A stretch of 64,000 bases of DNA from Candidatus Rifleibacteriota bacterium (GCA_024710355.1 JANJUX010000003.1:1-64000), one strand, 5' to 3'; numbered from the stretch's first letter, positions 24,511-34,012 are shown. Numbers and translations: made by a program. Notes: a model not told the origin generated them from the letters alone.

Positions 24511-24553
24511 CGGCCTGCAGGCCGCCGGCACCCGTAATGCTGGTGTGGCGGCC
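24511..24553 (+). terminator. Compound GC-rich hairpins after thrC
   Basis: CGGCCTGCAGGCCG (24511-24524) is a self-complementary palindrome, and GCCGCC (24521-24526) can pair with GGCGGC (24548-24553). There is no T-tract, so termination is uncertain. It lies between thrC and the next gene. Confidence 0.4.
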
Positions 24554-24573
24554 CGCGGGCAGGCGGATTAACA

Positions 24574-27345
24574 ATGCCTGACGGAGTTGTTTTGAGCGGT
24601 CAGCAGAATTTTGCAGAAATAATCGAGCAGCTTGAGAGCCTGACTGAGAGCGATGGTGAATACTTTTCGCATCAGACGGCCCTGTATCTTCTAGGTTTGC
24701 AGCCTGAGCCGCCGGCGACGCTGACGATCGTTGCCGACCGCCGCCGGCGCAACCGGGTTATCGGTAAATTCGAACTTGTGTTTGTTTTTCACGGCACCGA
24801 AGAGAATTCATTTACCCAGAATATCGCCTTTCTCGGAAAACACCTGCGGGTTTCAACCATTGAAAAAACTCTTGTCGATCTGACAAAAGACTGCTCGTAT
24901 GCCCCACCGGTTACCGAAGTCGCCAGACTTTTCTGCAGTGTTTCATACAATCTCAGAACCCTGCTGAGTATCGCCAGACAGACTTCAGACAGCGTGCTCA
25001 AACGGGTTTCTCTTTATCTCGCCTGGAGCGGCCGGGCAGTTTACTCTGAACTGCCGTTGAAGCTGTTCAAGCGTACGCCGATCAAACTCGACCCCGCCGC
25101 AGAAGAAAACCTGATCTGGAACGGCCTTTTCAACTGCCGCCTGCCGGCCGCGCTGCTGCTGCAGCCCCCTGCCCTGCCACCCGACGATGTCGACCGCGAA
25201 ACCCGTCTCTGGATGGAGTTACGCCATCTGCCGGAATTCTGCGAAAAGCAGGCGGCCAGCGGCATGATTTTCATACGGCAGTCACCCGAACCCAGAATCA
25301 AAGCGATTATCGAAAATTATTTCATCGAAATTTTCCGCAATCTCAGCAGTGAAAAGCTTGAATGGCTGCTCAATAACGGTTTGAATGCGATCGAGCGGCC
25401 TGATTTCCCGCCGCTTATTCCGAGAATGCTCGTAAGCTTCATTACTGGCCGCTCTGATGTGCTGGCTTTAAGAATGCCCGAAATCACCGAATGGGTGAGA
25501 AACAGTCTGAATTCAAACGATCTGGGCCGGGCCGAGGCGGCAATTTATTTTGGCGCGCTCGCCGGCCTCGACGATGATGTCATCAGAAGATTCGAAGAAC
25601 TCAGCCAGCAACTGTTCTATGGTGGCCGCTTCGCCATCATCAATTTTTTCGCCGGCCATTACCTCAGCCGCGGCATCAAACTTTCGCACACCGCCTATAT
25701 CGATATTTCGAAGACCTACTCAGCCCAGGAACGCTTCGAGGAATCGCTCAACCTGCTTGAAGAAGCCAAACTGCAGTATGAAGATTCACACGACAGCTCG
25801 CTGGGTCATATATTTTATGCCGCCTCGCTGGTTCTCAAGCGTCTTAACCGCGATGACGAGGCACTTGCCGAGCTGTTTCTGGCGCGCGAGACCTTCGTGC
25901 TGCAGAACGACTTTGAATGGCTGGCCCGCACCGAAAATTCACTCGGCAACATTTATTTTTCAAGGGGGCACCCGCAGTCTGCCCGTCTGCACTACCATTC
26001 TGGCCTGCATCTTGCCCGCCGGCACGGAATGAAGACCCTCTTGCCCTCATTTCTTGCCAATATTGGTCTTGTTGAATTTGACACCGGCAATTTTGCGCGC
26101 GCCCGTCTGCAGCTTTCGCAGGCATACAACCTGTATAAGGCTCAGGGCAATATCTGGAACGCTTCGGTCACCGGTATGGGCCTGGGCAAGCTGTTTCTCA
26201 AGCTCGGACAATTTTTCAAGGCGATGAAAATTTTCCGTGAGGTCCTGGTAATGCGCGAAGAGAAGAAAAACCTCAGCGGTATTTACGAAATTTATTCACT
26301 GCTGGCCTGGATCTGCGAAATTCTCGGCAAAACTGCCGCTGCGAAAACCTGGATCGACAACGCCGAAATGCTCAAACAGCAGAGCCGTCTCGAACCACGC
26401 GCCTGTCACGTCGGTCAGACACTGCTCGCCATGTCACACATCTACAATATGCGCCTCAACGATGCTGAAATTCTCTATCGAAGAATGCTGGCCGAGGCGA
26501 TAAACCGTGATGCACCCGGAATTCAGGTCGGTGACCTGCAGTATGGCCTCGCGTCGGTTCTGCTTTTTCAGGGGCGCGAACCCGAAGGCCGTGAGATGCT
26601 GCTTGCGGCCCGCAAAAACATCGGTGCCGACAGTGAACGTATTCAGTTCATCCAGCTGAATATCATAACCGCATTGTATTTTCCTGGTGCAGTCAATGGG
26701 CTTGATCTTGGTCAGCAGCTGCAGAAGTTTCAAGGCTCGGGCTGTTACGACCCCTTCTGGGCACACATTGCCGGCCGCCTGAAAAGTCAGGGCTCAAACG
26801 AGGCGGTTGAATATCTCAAATTTCATATTTCCCGCACTCCACCGGGGATGCTTAAACATCTTTTCAGCCAGTTCAAAGGCTTGAAGCAGCTCGTGAATGA
26901 ACTGTTGCCCGGCAGTTCGCGTGCCGGCGAGTTTTTTACCCTTCTTAGCCGCGATAACACAAGAACCATGCACCATGAAGAGTATCTTGCCTGGCAGAAA
27001 AACCTGCCCGCCGCCACTCTGATTTTTGACGCTCCGGCTGGCCAGCTTTTCTACTCTGGCAATTGGGCAGTGCTCAAGGCTGGCTCGATTCCGCACAGTG
27101 TACTGCTGCAGTTGTTCATGGCGCAGCCTCACCCGGTCGAGATCGACACCATGTACCGTTCGGCCTGGGGTACAAATTTCGACCCCGAATTCGATACGGG
27201 AGCGTTCAAGAGCACGGTACAGAGACTTAAAAAGCTGCTGCAGAGTCTGGCGCCGTCAACCCGCATTACTACCGGAAAAACCCGCAACGGTGGCCGGGGG
27301 GTAAAACTCAGTCTGGCTGTACCCTGGAAAGTCGTATTCAAATAA
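24574..27345 (+). CDS. AbiEi-like/TPR/winged-helix fusion protein
   Basis: A 923-residue protein. Residues ~30-150 resemble the AbiEi antitoxin C-terminal domain: YFSHQTALYLLGL, TLTIVAD, GKFELVFVFH, and LRVSTIEKTLVDLTKD, which matches the RTLLDL-type motif. A helical region and about eight TPR-like repeats (~370-720) follow. The C-terminus (~830-920) looks like an OmpR-type winged helix (VLLQLFMAQPHPVEIDTMY...STVQRLKKLLQSL). The architecture suggests a large transcriptional regulator. No AbiEii-type nucleotidyltransferase toxin gene is adjacent. Start support is a weak GGCGG site. TPR/wHTH parts are clearer than the AbiEi assignment. Confidence 0.65.
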   Translation: MPDGVVLSGQQNFAEIIEQLESLTESDGEYFSHQTALYLLGLQPEPPATLTIVADRRRRNRVIGKFELVFVFHGTEENSFTQNIAFLGKHLRVSTIEKTLVDLTKDCSYAPPVTEVARLFCSVSYNLRTLLSIARQTSDSVLKRVSLYLAWSGRAVYSELPLKLFKRTPIKLDPAAEENLIWNGLFNCRLPAALLLQPPALPPDDVDRETRLWMELRHLPEFCEKQAASGMIFIRQSPEPRIKAIIENYFIEIFRNLSSEKLEWLLNNGLNAIERPDFPPLIPRMLVSFITGRSDVLALRMPEITEWVRNSLNSNDLGRAEAAIYFGALAGLDDDVIRRFEELSQQLFYGGRFAIINFFAGHYLSRGIKLSHTAYIDISKTYSAQERFEESLNLLEEAKLQYEDSHDSSLGHIFYAASLVLKRLNRDDEALAELFLARETFVLQNDFEWLARTENSLGNIYFSRGHPQSARLHYHSGLHLARRHGMKTLLPSFLANIGLVEFDTGNFARARLQLSQAYNLYKAQGNIWNASVTGMGLGKLFLKLGQFFKAMKIFREVLVMREEKKNLSGIYEIYSLLAWICEILGKTAAAKTWIDNAEMLKQQSRLEPRACHVGQTLLAMSHIYNMRLNDAEILYRRMLAEAINRDAPGIQVGDLQYGLASVLLFQGREPEGREMLLAARKNIGADSERIQFIQLNIITALYFPGAVNGLDLGQQLQKFQGSGCYDPFWAHIAGRLKSQGSNEAVEYLKFHISRTPPGMLKHLFSQFKGLKQLVNELLPGSSRAGEFFTLLSRDNTRTMHHEEYLAWQKNLPAATLIFDAPAGQLFYSGNWAVLKAGSIPHSVLLQLFMAQPHPVEIDTMYRSAWGTNFDPEFDTGAFKSTVQRLKKLLQSLAPSTRITTGKTRNGGRGVKLSLAVPWKVVFK

Positions 27346-27440
27346 CTGCATAAAATTTGTGACGCGCGTCGGGGTGCGGTTGTCGCAAGGCCTGTTTTCA
27401 GGGCTTTCTGGGCCGGAGTAATTTGTCACTTTCAGCATCA

Positions 27441-27470
27441 TTGCAGGACTCCGATGGAGAGGGTTATACT
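27441..27470 (+). promoter_or_regulatory. Candidate promoter of the secreted unknown gene
   Basis: TTGCAG (27441-27446) and TATACT (27465-27470) are spaced by 18 bases and lie 55 bases before the ATG at 27526. Confidence 0.45.
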
Positions 27471-27525
27471 TCATACTGTAATCCCGATAAAGTTTTACCA
27501 GGAAGTATTGGAGGAGTATAGAGTA

Positions 27526-28410
27526 ATGCTTACCAAAAAGATTTTCGCGGTTCTGCTGGTTCTCGTTGGCCTTTTCTCGGTGCCGGTCATGGCTTTTGAC
27601 GGGGTGCTCCCCGGTCACAACCTTTACCCGGTTCAGCAGCAGATTTTCTCTGCCATATCTGATTACTGGCAGGTTCAGGAACTGTTTCTGCAGTATGTTG
27701 CCGATCCGAGCGAAGAAAACGAAAAAACCTGGAATGCCCACATTCAGGTTCACACCCAGAACTGCGTTGAAATTGGCAAAAAAGTAATGCGTTCGATCAA
27801 AAAGAGCCAGTATGGCCAGATCGACATGCTCAGCGACATCTACAAATCACTGCCGGATGGCGCCCGCAACGCTCTCTACCCGACTCTCGGCTATCTCAAA
27901 TTCGAAATCACCCATAAGGCTGACGAATTTCTTACCGAAGAAAAATTCCGCGAATATTTCCCCGGCTATGGTTACTCAGAACCGGGCTACAAATATCGCA
28001 AGGGCCGCGAACTCGATCGCGAATACAAAGGCGTGACCTGGGTTAACGAAGAACAGTCTATTTCAAGCACCTGGAACGTCAGCCTGACCGTATCGATCGA
28101 CATTCTCAACATTCTCTCAGGCATGGTTACCGGCGGCGTCATCAAAAACCTCAAGGTTTCCGAACAGTTCACCATGAACGTCAACGGCACTCCGATGATC
28201 GTCTGCAATGTTTCTTTCCAGAGAATAAAATCAATCGTAACGAAAACCAACAGAAAGTTCGAAATAAATAAAGTATGGTTCGAACTGCTGCGCAGCAAAT
28301 CATCCTCATGGTCCAACAGCAACGCTGTCTGGGAACTCACCGGCAAGACCTATGAAATCCTGCAGGAACCCACAGGCGAAGAAGTTGTAACCGGTATCGA
28401 AGGAAAATAA
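27526..28410 (+). CDS. Secreted protein of unknown function
   Basis: A 294-residue protein with a clear signal peptide (MLTKKIFAVLLVLVGLFSVPVMA), cleaved before FDGVLPGHN. The mature part is mixed helix/strand with several Trp and Tyr and a KGVTWVNEEQS segment. I do not recognise a family. The open frame extends to 27454, but the ATG at 27526 has GGAGGAG upstream and encodes the signal peptide directly. The next gene follows in the same frame after one TAA and 15 bases, suggesting an operon. Confidence 0.75.
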   Translation: MLTKKIFAVLLVLVGLFSVPVMAFDGVLPGHNLYPVQQQIFSAISDYWQVQELFLQYVADPSEENEKTWNAHIQVHTQNCVEIGKKVMRSIKKSQYGQIDMLSDIYKSLPDGARNALYPTLGYLKFEITHKADEFLTEEKFREYFPGYGYSEPGYKYRKGRELDREYKGVTWVNEEQSISSTWNVSLTVSIDILNILSGMVTGGVIKNLKVSEQFTMNVNGTPMIVCNVSFQRIKSIVTKTNRKFEINKVWFELLRSKSSSWSNSNAVWELTGKTYEILQEPTGEEVVTGIEGK

Positions 28411-28425
28411 TCGCGGAGGCTTTTT

Positions 28426-29733
28426 CTGAAAAGACCCAACAGTGTCCTGGTAAAACTTAATCTGCCAGAACTGTTCATACTCCTTCTTCTAATCTCACTC
28501 TATACAGTTCAGCCGGGGGCAGCCAGCCCCCGGTTTATTGCTGACTCCCGACCCGTCAGAACTGCTGAGAACCTTGATTTGCTTCCTGAATCACCGGTTA
28601 AAGCCGTTCTCACCGAAGGGAAAAGCGCCGCCGCAACTCTGCAGCAGCTGCTGCCTTCTGCCCGCGCCGTGGCGGTCGCCGGTGGCGTCATTGTCGATCT
28701 CTCTGATGAGCAACTCGAACAGCTGCTTGCCGCTTCGCCCGACCTGATTGTAGAAGAGCTTGCGGCTGAAATGCAGCCGATAAAAACGCTCGAAGTCTCT
28801 CGAAAAGTTGCTTCTCCTTCGGTTACCCTTTCCTGGAATTACGACCAGTGCGGTCTTGCCTGGTTCAAAGAAATGGGTATCACCGGCCAGGGAATGCGCC
28901 TTGGTGTCATCGCCCAGAATCATGCTTATGCTCACGTTGCCCTCAAGGGTCGTGTTAAAACTGTGCAGGAATTTGGCCTGAAGCCACCGGCGCCACAGCC
29001 GCAGCCGGCTCCGCAGCGAGCGGTCAACGATCTGCACCTGCTGCATCCGCTCGGTATTTTTGGCGGCTTCGACGAAGGTCGCTTTTATGGCCTCGCTCCC
29101 GAGGCCGAAATCTCTCTCGCAGTCCTCTCTGCCAAGCCAACCAAGGTCGACACCTTTCTCGATGCTCTCGAGTGGCTGATGCAGCTGCCTGAGCCCCCGC
29201 ATGCAATTCTTATCTGCACCGATTTTTCAGGCACCGCACCGGTCGCAGTTGCCAGAGCGCTTTTTGCCTGCCGCAATGCCGGCATCGTTCCGATTATCGC
29301 CGCCGGCAACAATCCGAACAGTATTACCGGCCTGGCCGCCCTGCCCTGCTGCATTACCGTGGCTGCGACCGACCGCTGGAAACAGCGCGCCCTGTTTTCC
29401 GGGCAGGGCCCGGTAACTTTCGAAGGGCAGAAGATCGTCAAACCTGACTTCTGTGAGCCAGGTTCGGCCGTAATGGGCCCGACCGATGCGAAAGACTACC
29501 GCCTTGGCAGTGGCACGCTTCAGGCTGCTGCCCACTTTGCCGGTATTTATCTGTTAACCCGCCAGGTTCTGCCCGATTCCGACCCCGAAATAATTCTGAA
29601 TGCCATGCGCCTGACTGCCCAGGATATTGCCGATCAGGGCATCGATGACATGGTTGGTTACGGTCTGCCGGTTCCGGCCGCCGCCGTTAACTACATCATG
29701 AACCCGCCCACCGACAGCGGCAACGCTTACTGA
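28426..29733 (+). CDS. Secreted subtilase-fold protein without catalytic triad (probable CTG start)
   Basis: A product of about 435 residues. The subtilase fold is visible as LGVIAQNHAYAH (strand with the Asp position), IIAAGNNP (oxyanion Asn) and GSGTLQAAAHFAG (helix normally GTSMAAPHxAG). The catalytic Asp is replaced by Ala or Gln and the catalytic Ser by Leu. No HGTH motif is present, so it should be inactive. No ATG, GTG or suitable TTG precedes the domain except TTG 28579. That start would remove the signal peptide. CTG 28426, six bases after GGAGG, gives the signal peptide KRPNSVLVKLNLPELFILLL, so I prefer it. Confidence 0.7.
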   Translation: MKRPNSVLVKLNLPELFILLLLISLYTVQPGAASPRFIADSRPVRTAENLDLLPESPVKAVLTEGKSAAATLQQLLPSARAVAVAGGVIVDLSDEQLEQLLAASPDLIVEELAAEMQPIKTLEVSRKVASPSVTLSWNYDQCGLAWFKEMGITGQGMRLGVIAQNHAYAHVALKGRVKTVQEFGLKPPAPQPQPAPQRAVNDLHLLHPLGIFGGFDEGRFYGLAPEAEISLAVLSAKPTKVDTFLDALEWLMQLPEPPHAILICTDFSGTAPVAVARALFACRNAGIVPIIAAGNNPNSITGLAALPCCITVAATDRWKQRALFSGQGPVTFEGQKIVKPDFCEPGSAVMGPTDAKDYRLGSGTLQAAAHFAGIYLLTRQVLPDSDPEIILNAMRLTAQDIADQGIDDMVGYGLPVPAAAVNYIMNPPTDSGNAY

Positions 29734-29760
29734 CGCCCGGCGCCCCTAAATAGCTTCCAG

Positions 29761-29805
29761 ATAACAGAACCGCCCTTCGCTTTAAGCGAGGGGCGGTTCT
29801 GTTAT
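29761..29805. terminator. Strong bidirectional hairpin
   Basis: ATAACAGAACCGCCC (29761-29775) pairs perfectly with 29791-29805, and the loop itself contains TCGCTT/AAGCGA. It separates convergent genes. T-tracts are weak. Confidence 0.75.
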
Positions 29806-29818
29806 GGGTCCAGATTAA

Positions 29819-31807
29819 TTAGTTCTGGCTGTCAGCGACGATACGGTTACCGCCCTCTTTCTGGGCGGCGAGCAGCAGTTTTTCACCGGTTTCGATGAAC
29901 TGGCCGATGGTCATGTTGATCTTGAACTGAACCAGAGCCAGGGTCACCTGAACTTTTTCTTCGGTTTCCTGGTGTTTGATGGTCATGCTGCGGATATTTT
30001 CGAGCACCTTTTCAGCTGCCGTCATAGCGCCGTCAATGGTGGTATCGGGCAGAATGATGGAAAACTTGTCGCCTTCATAGCGGCACGGCAGATCGTTGAA
30101 TCTGATGATGCGCTTGATCAGCGAACCTACTTTTACGAGAACGGCGTCTTTAAAACCCTGACCGTGCTTTTCGAGCAGAGATTCAAGGTTATCGATGCCG
30201 GCCACGACGATCGAAAGCGGTGATTTGACGCGGCGAACTCTCGATATTTCCTGGGAGAGGCGCATCTTGAAATAATGGTTGGTGTACAGTCTGGTCAGAC
30301 CGTCGGTGATGCCACGCTTGTAGAGGTTGGCGTTCTTGATGGCGATGCCGAGCTGACTGCAGAGAAGCTGGGCCAGTTCGAAGTCGCGCGGCGACAGCTG
30401 CCCGTTTCCGTCTTTGTCAGAGAGGTTTACCAGGCCAAGAACTTCATCCTGAACGATTATCGGAATAACGGCAAAAGATTCGGAAGCGTAGTTGCGCGCT
30501 CTGGTGAAAGCGAAACGCTCTTCACACTTGACGTCAGGCACATACAGCGGTTCCATTTTCTGGATGACGTGTTGCGAAACCGGAGATGACCAGAGATCGA
30601 GAGCCGGCGGCAGACCACGATTGTTCTGGCAGATATTGTAGCGGTTCTCGGTCGGGTCGAAAATGGCCATCGAAAACTTCTGGATATTCATGATACTGCG
30701 GAAAATGCCTTCAACAGTGAACGGCAGGTTTTCTATTTCAAGTTCAGAGGAAATGGTCTGGCTGGCTTCGCGCACCGAATCGAGTTCGTTGATGCGCCTG
30801 TCGAGTGCTTCGTTGGCATCGCGCAGGTTCTGCATCAGACGGAAAGTATTGATTGCCGAAGAAATATTGCGCGAAATGGTCGTCAGCAGTTCGTTGTCGA
30901 ACATTTCTTCTTCTTCTTTTCTGAAGCGGCTGCCGAGAATCAGCAGCCCCTGATTCTGGTTGTCGGTGCGCAGCACGTAAATATGCTCGATTTCGCCTTC
31001 TTTGAAGGTTTCTTTGAAAGCGGTAATTTCGTTGCGGATAATGTCAGTGACTTCCCCGTCTTCTTTGATCGAGAGCTTTTCGAAAAGCTTCTGCGGAATC
31101 TTGACCTGCGGAAGTCTGGCATTGGCGCGGAGTTTGATGTCGACAAGGCAGTCGAGACTTTCGTTGGCGTTTTCAAAAGTGTAGATAGCCCCACGGGAAA
31201 CGCCGAGAGTGCCAAGCAGAATACGCAGCATCGAGCGCAGACCGGCCTGCAGGTTCTTGCTCTGGCAGAGGAACGAGCTGAGATCGATAAAGCTGCTGAG
31301 AATATATTTGAGTCTTTCGATACGCTTGTGTTCGCGCAGTGTATCGACTTCAGTCGGAGTTGCGGCGGCAGCCAGGCGTTTTTTAACGAGATGAATCAGC
31401 GTGCCTGAAGGTGGAAAGGACGAGATTTCTGAACCGTCCATCAGGCGTTCCATCAGCATCAGGCCCCAGCCACGTTTGTGCGATGACTTGAGTTTTTTGC
31501 GGATGTCTGGTTTTTCAACGACGGTTGGGTCGAACCCCTTGCCAAAATCGCGAATCTGGATCTGCATGAGATCTTCAGCGTAGGTCAGTGCTACGTGGAT
31601 ATCGCGTTTACTGCCGTCGGGGATATCTTTTGGCGCGTGTTCTTTTGCATTGATAAGGCCCTCAATAAAAGCGAGACGCATTTCATCGATGGTTTCTGAG
31701 GCAAAACCACATTTTTTGGCAAACATGTCAAGATATTCGCAGGCTTCAAGTTCAGAATCCTTTTCATTAGCGAGCTTGAAGAACAGGTGTGAGACCATTG
31801 ACGGCAA
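29819..31807 (-). CDS. HATPase-GAF-GAF-degenerate GGDEF signalling protein
   Basis: About 662 residues. The N-terminus is an RsbW-type anti-sigma/histidine-kinase ATPase domain: EGLINAKEHA (N box), DFGKGFD (G1), HKRGWGLMLMERLMD (G2). Two GAF-like domains and a C-terminal GGDEF-like domain (GITDGLTRLYTNHYFKMRL...) follow. The GGDEF motif reads YEGDKF, so cyclic-di-GMP synthesis is doubtful. The start is uncertain. TTG 31807 lies six bases after GGAGG and is preferred over ATG 31798. The open frame reaches 31891. No transmembrane segment is present, so it acts in the cytoplasm. Partner unknown. Confidence 0.8.
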   Translation of the reverse strand: MPSMVSHLFFKLANEKDSELEACEYLDMFAKKCGFASETIDEMRLAFIEGLINAKEHAPKDIPDGSKRDIHVALTYAEDLMQIQIRDFGKGFDPTVVEKPDIRKKLKSSHKRGWGLMLMERLMDGSEISSFPPSGTLIHLVKKRLAAAATPTEVDTLREHKRIERLKYILSSFIDLSSFLCQSKNLQAGLRSMLRILLGTLGVSRGAIYTFENANESLDCLVDIKLRANARLPQVKIPQKLFEKLSIKEDGEVTDIIRNEITAFKETFKEGEIEHIYVLRTDNQNQGLLILGSRFRKEEEEMFDNELLTTISRNISSAINTFRLMQNLRDANEALDRRINELDSVREASQTISSELEIENLPFTVEGIFRSIMNIQKFSMAIFDPTENRYNICQNNRGLPPALDLWSSPVSQHVIQKMEPLYVPDVKCEERFAFTRARNYASESFAVIPIIVQDEVLGLVNLSDKDGNGQLSPRDFELAQLLCSQLGIAIKNANLYKRGITDGLTRLYTNHYFKMRLSQEISRVRRVKSPLSIVVAGIDNLESLLEKHGQGFKDAVLVKVGSLIKRIIRFNDLPCRYEGDKFSIILPDTTIDGAMTAAEKVLENIRSMTIKHQETEEKVQVTLALVQFKINMTIGQFIETGEKLLLAAQKEGGNRIVADSQN

Positions 31808-31993
31808 AGGAAGCCTCCTTAAATACCTCTCAGACATTGAGGGACTAGCAACTGACCATAGTATTCTATTTCCCGGAGCGCTTCCTGTCAAGAAACATTA
31901 GCAATTTTGCCCGATTGGTGAAAGGGGTTAATAAAACCGGAATACCCGCCGATAATGGCTCCGTTAGAATTAACTTTACAGGAGAAATTATCT

Positions 31994-33853
31994 ATGGATG
32001 AAGTCCCAGTTGCCAACAACAACCCTGTAAACTTAATTATCAAGAAACCGGAAAGCGCCCCCCGGAAAACAAGAAAAGACCGCATTAAAGACAGTCTTAA
32101 AAACTTCTTTATCATGCTGCCGCTTGCACTGCTGGTGGTTGCCCAGTTTTACTTTCTTGGTAAAAGTTTTGGGGAATTCACGACCTTTCCAGTAACGACG
32201 ATCGCTTCGTACATTTTTGGCGGCTCGATTCTGCTGATGCTTCTGTTTGCACAGATGCTGATGCGTTCGATCATTTACTCGACCCTGGCCGGTGTTGCTC
32301 TGGTCGCAGGCTTTTATGCGGCCTGGTTCGGTGATTTTATCGCGCCGATGACCACTAACTTCAACGGTATCGGCGAAATTCTCAAATCGGCGTTGAACCG
32401 CAGAGATATTCCCTATAACCTTCTGATGACCGGCGTCATGACAGGCATTCTCGCCCTCGTCGCCTTTGCCCAGTTCTTCGTCTCTCTCATTGTGAAATCA
32501 TTTTTTGAAATGCTGTTCGGGAAAGAATGGGGCGATGGTCGCGTGGTCGGCTATGTCGGTGCCATTGCACTGCTTGCAGGTATTCAGATCGGCTTTATGT
32601 CTTATGCCAGCATGTCATCAAAAAACCAGGAAAAGATAGTCTGGTCACGTGAAGTTAAATACCAGCCGGTCGAAAAATTCATCACCCGGGTGCCCGGGTG
32701 CCATATTGTCGGCAAAGATCGAATCTGGGCCATTGAAGGTGAAAATGCCGTATCTATCGACGCCAAAAATGGTAAACAGCTCGAAAGCAAAAAGTTCAAG
32801 CCGGCAGTAGTTCACAAAGGCTTTCTGTTCGCCGATTCGCCAGTCTTTGCCGGCCCCGACGGTCTGTACGGCTTTACCAGCGAACTGACGGCCAGCACCT
32901 GGAAAACCCTTTACCCGGCAACTTTCCCGGGGCTTGAACTCTCAGAAGAAAAGAAAGACCTCTTTTCCAGTGTTCCGATTACCACCAGAACTCTTTCCGG
33001 CGGCAAAAGAATGCTGGTCGTCTACGACTTCGGCTTCGCCGGTGTGTACAACCTTGAAGATGGCACCCAGCTCTGGTTCAAACCTCTTGATCTGCAGATC
33101 AAGGTTAACCGCGTTTTCCCTGAAATGTATCTCGAAGAGGGCTATTTCATGGATGCCGGCGACCGCCTGATTTTCAGCTGCCATAATGGTCTGGTGAAAT
33201 GTCTGAGCCTCAATACGGGTGAACAGATCTGGACCTATCAGCACGGCACTCCGAAAATCAGCGGCAAATCGCAGCGGGCTTTTCTGTCACCGAACGGCAG
33301 CGAAAGGGTCGTTCTTTCGTTCAGATCGGGCGAAATCATCACTCTGGCTCTGAATGACGGCAGAAAAATCTATCAGGCCGCCAACCCGGCATTTGTTCCG
33401 TCGGCACCCCCGGTTACCAAAGACCTGCAGGCGATGTTTCTCACCGATGAAGGCATTTTTTACCAGATCGAGCTTGACGGAAACGTCACGGTTTTCAATA
33501 TCAACACCCTGCCCCGCCGTTCAGAATTCCTGCCGGTTGTTCACAGCCTGGCTGACGGAATTATTGCTCATCGTGACGAGGTTCTTTTCGTCGATACTGC
33601 CGAGCGCAAGGTTAACCGTGTCTTCAAGGTTGACAAGCGGATTTTCGTGACCAGACCGATAGTTGTTGACAAGGTTCTTTACATCGGCACTCAGGACGGC
33701 TGGGTACACTGTCTGCATATCGGCAGCAAACACGAAAAGTGGCGTGTGCACGTCGGTGGCGAACTGCAGGAAGACTCGCTGCAGCTGCTCGACGACAGTC
33801 TGCTGGTCAGAACTAGATCAGGCTCTCTCTACCGGGTAAACCGCAGCTTCTAG
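31994..33853 (+). CDS. Membrane protein with PQQ-like beta-propeller
   Basis: A 619-residue protein. A basic cytoplasmic N-terminus (1-45) leads into about five membrane segments (~50-215). A periplasmic beta-propeller with repeated (W)xxxL(D/N)xxTG(E/K)xxW-like blades follows, for example LEDGTQLWFKPL, LNTGEQIWTYQHG, ALNDGRKIYQA and GTQDGWVHCLHIGSKHEKWRV. These are PQQ-like/BamB-type repeats. There are no catalytic PQQ-dehydrogenase residues, so a binding or scaffolding role is likelier. The start is ATG 31994 with AGGAG upstream, 39 bases inside the longest frame. Confidence 0.8.
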   Translation: MDEVPVANNNPVNLIIKKPESAPRKTRKDRIKDSLKNFFIMLPLALLVVAQFYFLGKSFGEFTTFPVTTIASYIFGGSILLMLLFAQMLMRSIIYSTLAGVALVAGFYAAWFGDFIAPMTTNFNGIGEILKSALNRRDIPYNLLMTGVMTGILALVAFAQFFVSLIVKSFFEMLFGKEWGDGRVVGYVGAIALLAGIQIGFMSYASMSSKNQEKIVWSREVKYQPVEKFITRVPGCHIVGKDRIWAIEGENAVSIDAKNGKQLESKKFKPAVVHKGFLFADSPVFAGPDGLYGFTSELTASTWKTLYPATFPGLELSEEKKDLFSSVPITTRTLSGGKRMLVVYDFGFAGVYNLEDGTQLWFKPLDLQIKVNRVFPEMYLEEGYFMDAGDRLIFSCHNGLVKCLSLNTGEQIWTYQHGTPKISGKSQRAFLSPNGSERVVLSFRSGEIITLALNDGRKIYQAANPAFVPSAPPVTKDLQAMFLTDEGIFYQIELDGNVTVFNINTLPRRSEFLPVVHSLADGIIAHRDEVLFVDTAERKVNRVFKVDKRIFVTRPIVVDKVLYIGTQDGWVHCLHIGSKHEKWRVHVGGELQEDSLQLLDDSLLVRTRSGSLYRVNRSF

Positions 33854-33885
33854 TCCTTCATCAACTTTGACCGAACAAGTTTCCT

Positions 33886-33950
33886 GTCATTCCCGCGCAG
33901 GCGGGAATCTTATTCTCAACAACTTAGATCCCCGCTTGCGCGGGGATGAC
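33886..33950. repeat. REP/MITE-like double palindrome
   Basis: ATTCCCGCGCAGGCGGGAAT (33889-33908) and ATCCCCGCTTGCGCGGGGAT (33928-33947) are two hairpins in one element. Outer ends GTCATtCCCGCG and CGCGGGgATGAC are inverted repeats. The first matches the ATTCCC-N8-GGGAAT form known from neisserial dRS3-type repeats. It may be a substrate for a RAYT enzyme. Confidence 0.75.
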
Positions 33951-34012
33951 GGATAGAGGTTGCCAAACTATTTACTCAATTGTGACGACAGACTAGTGCT
34001 TTGTCAAAATTA

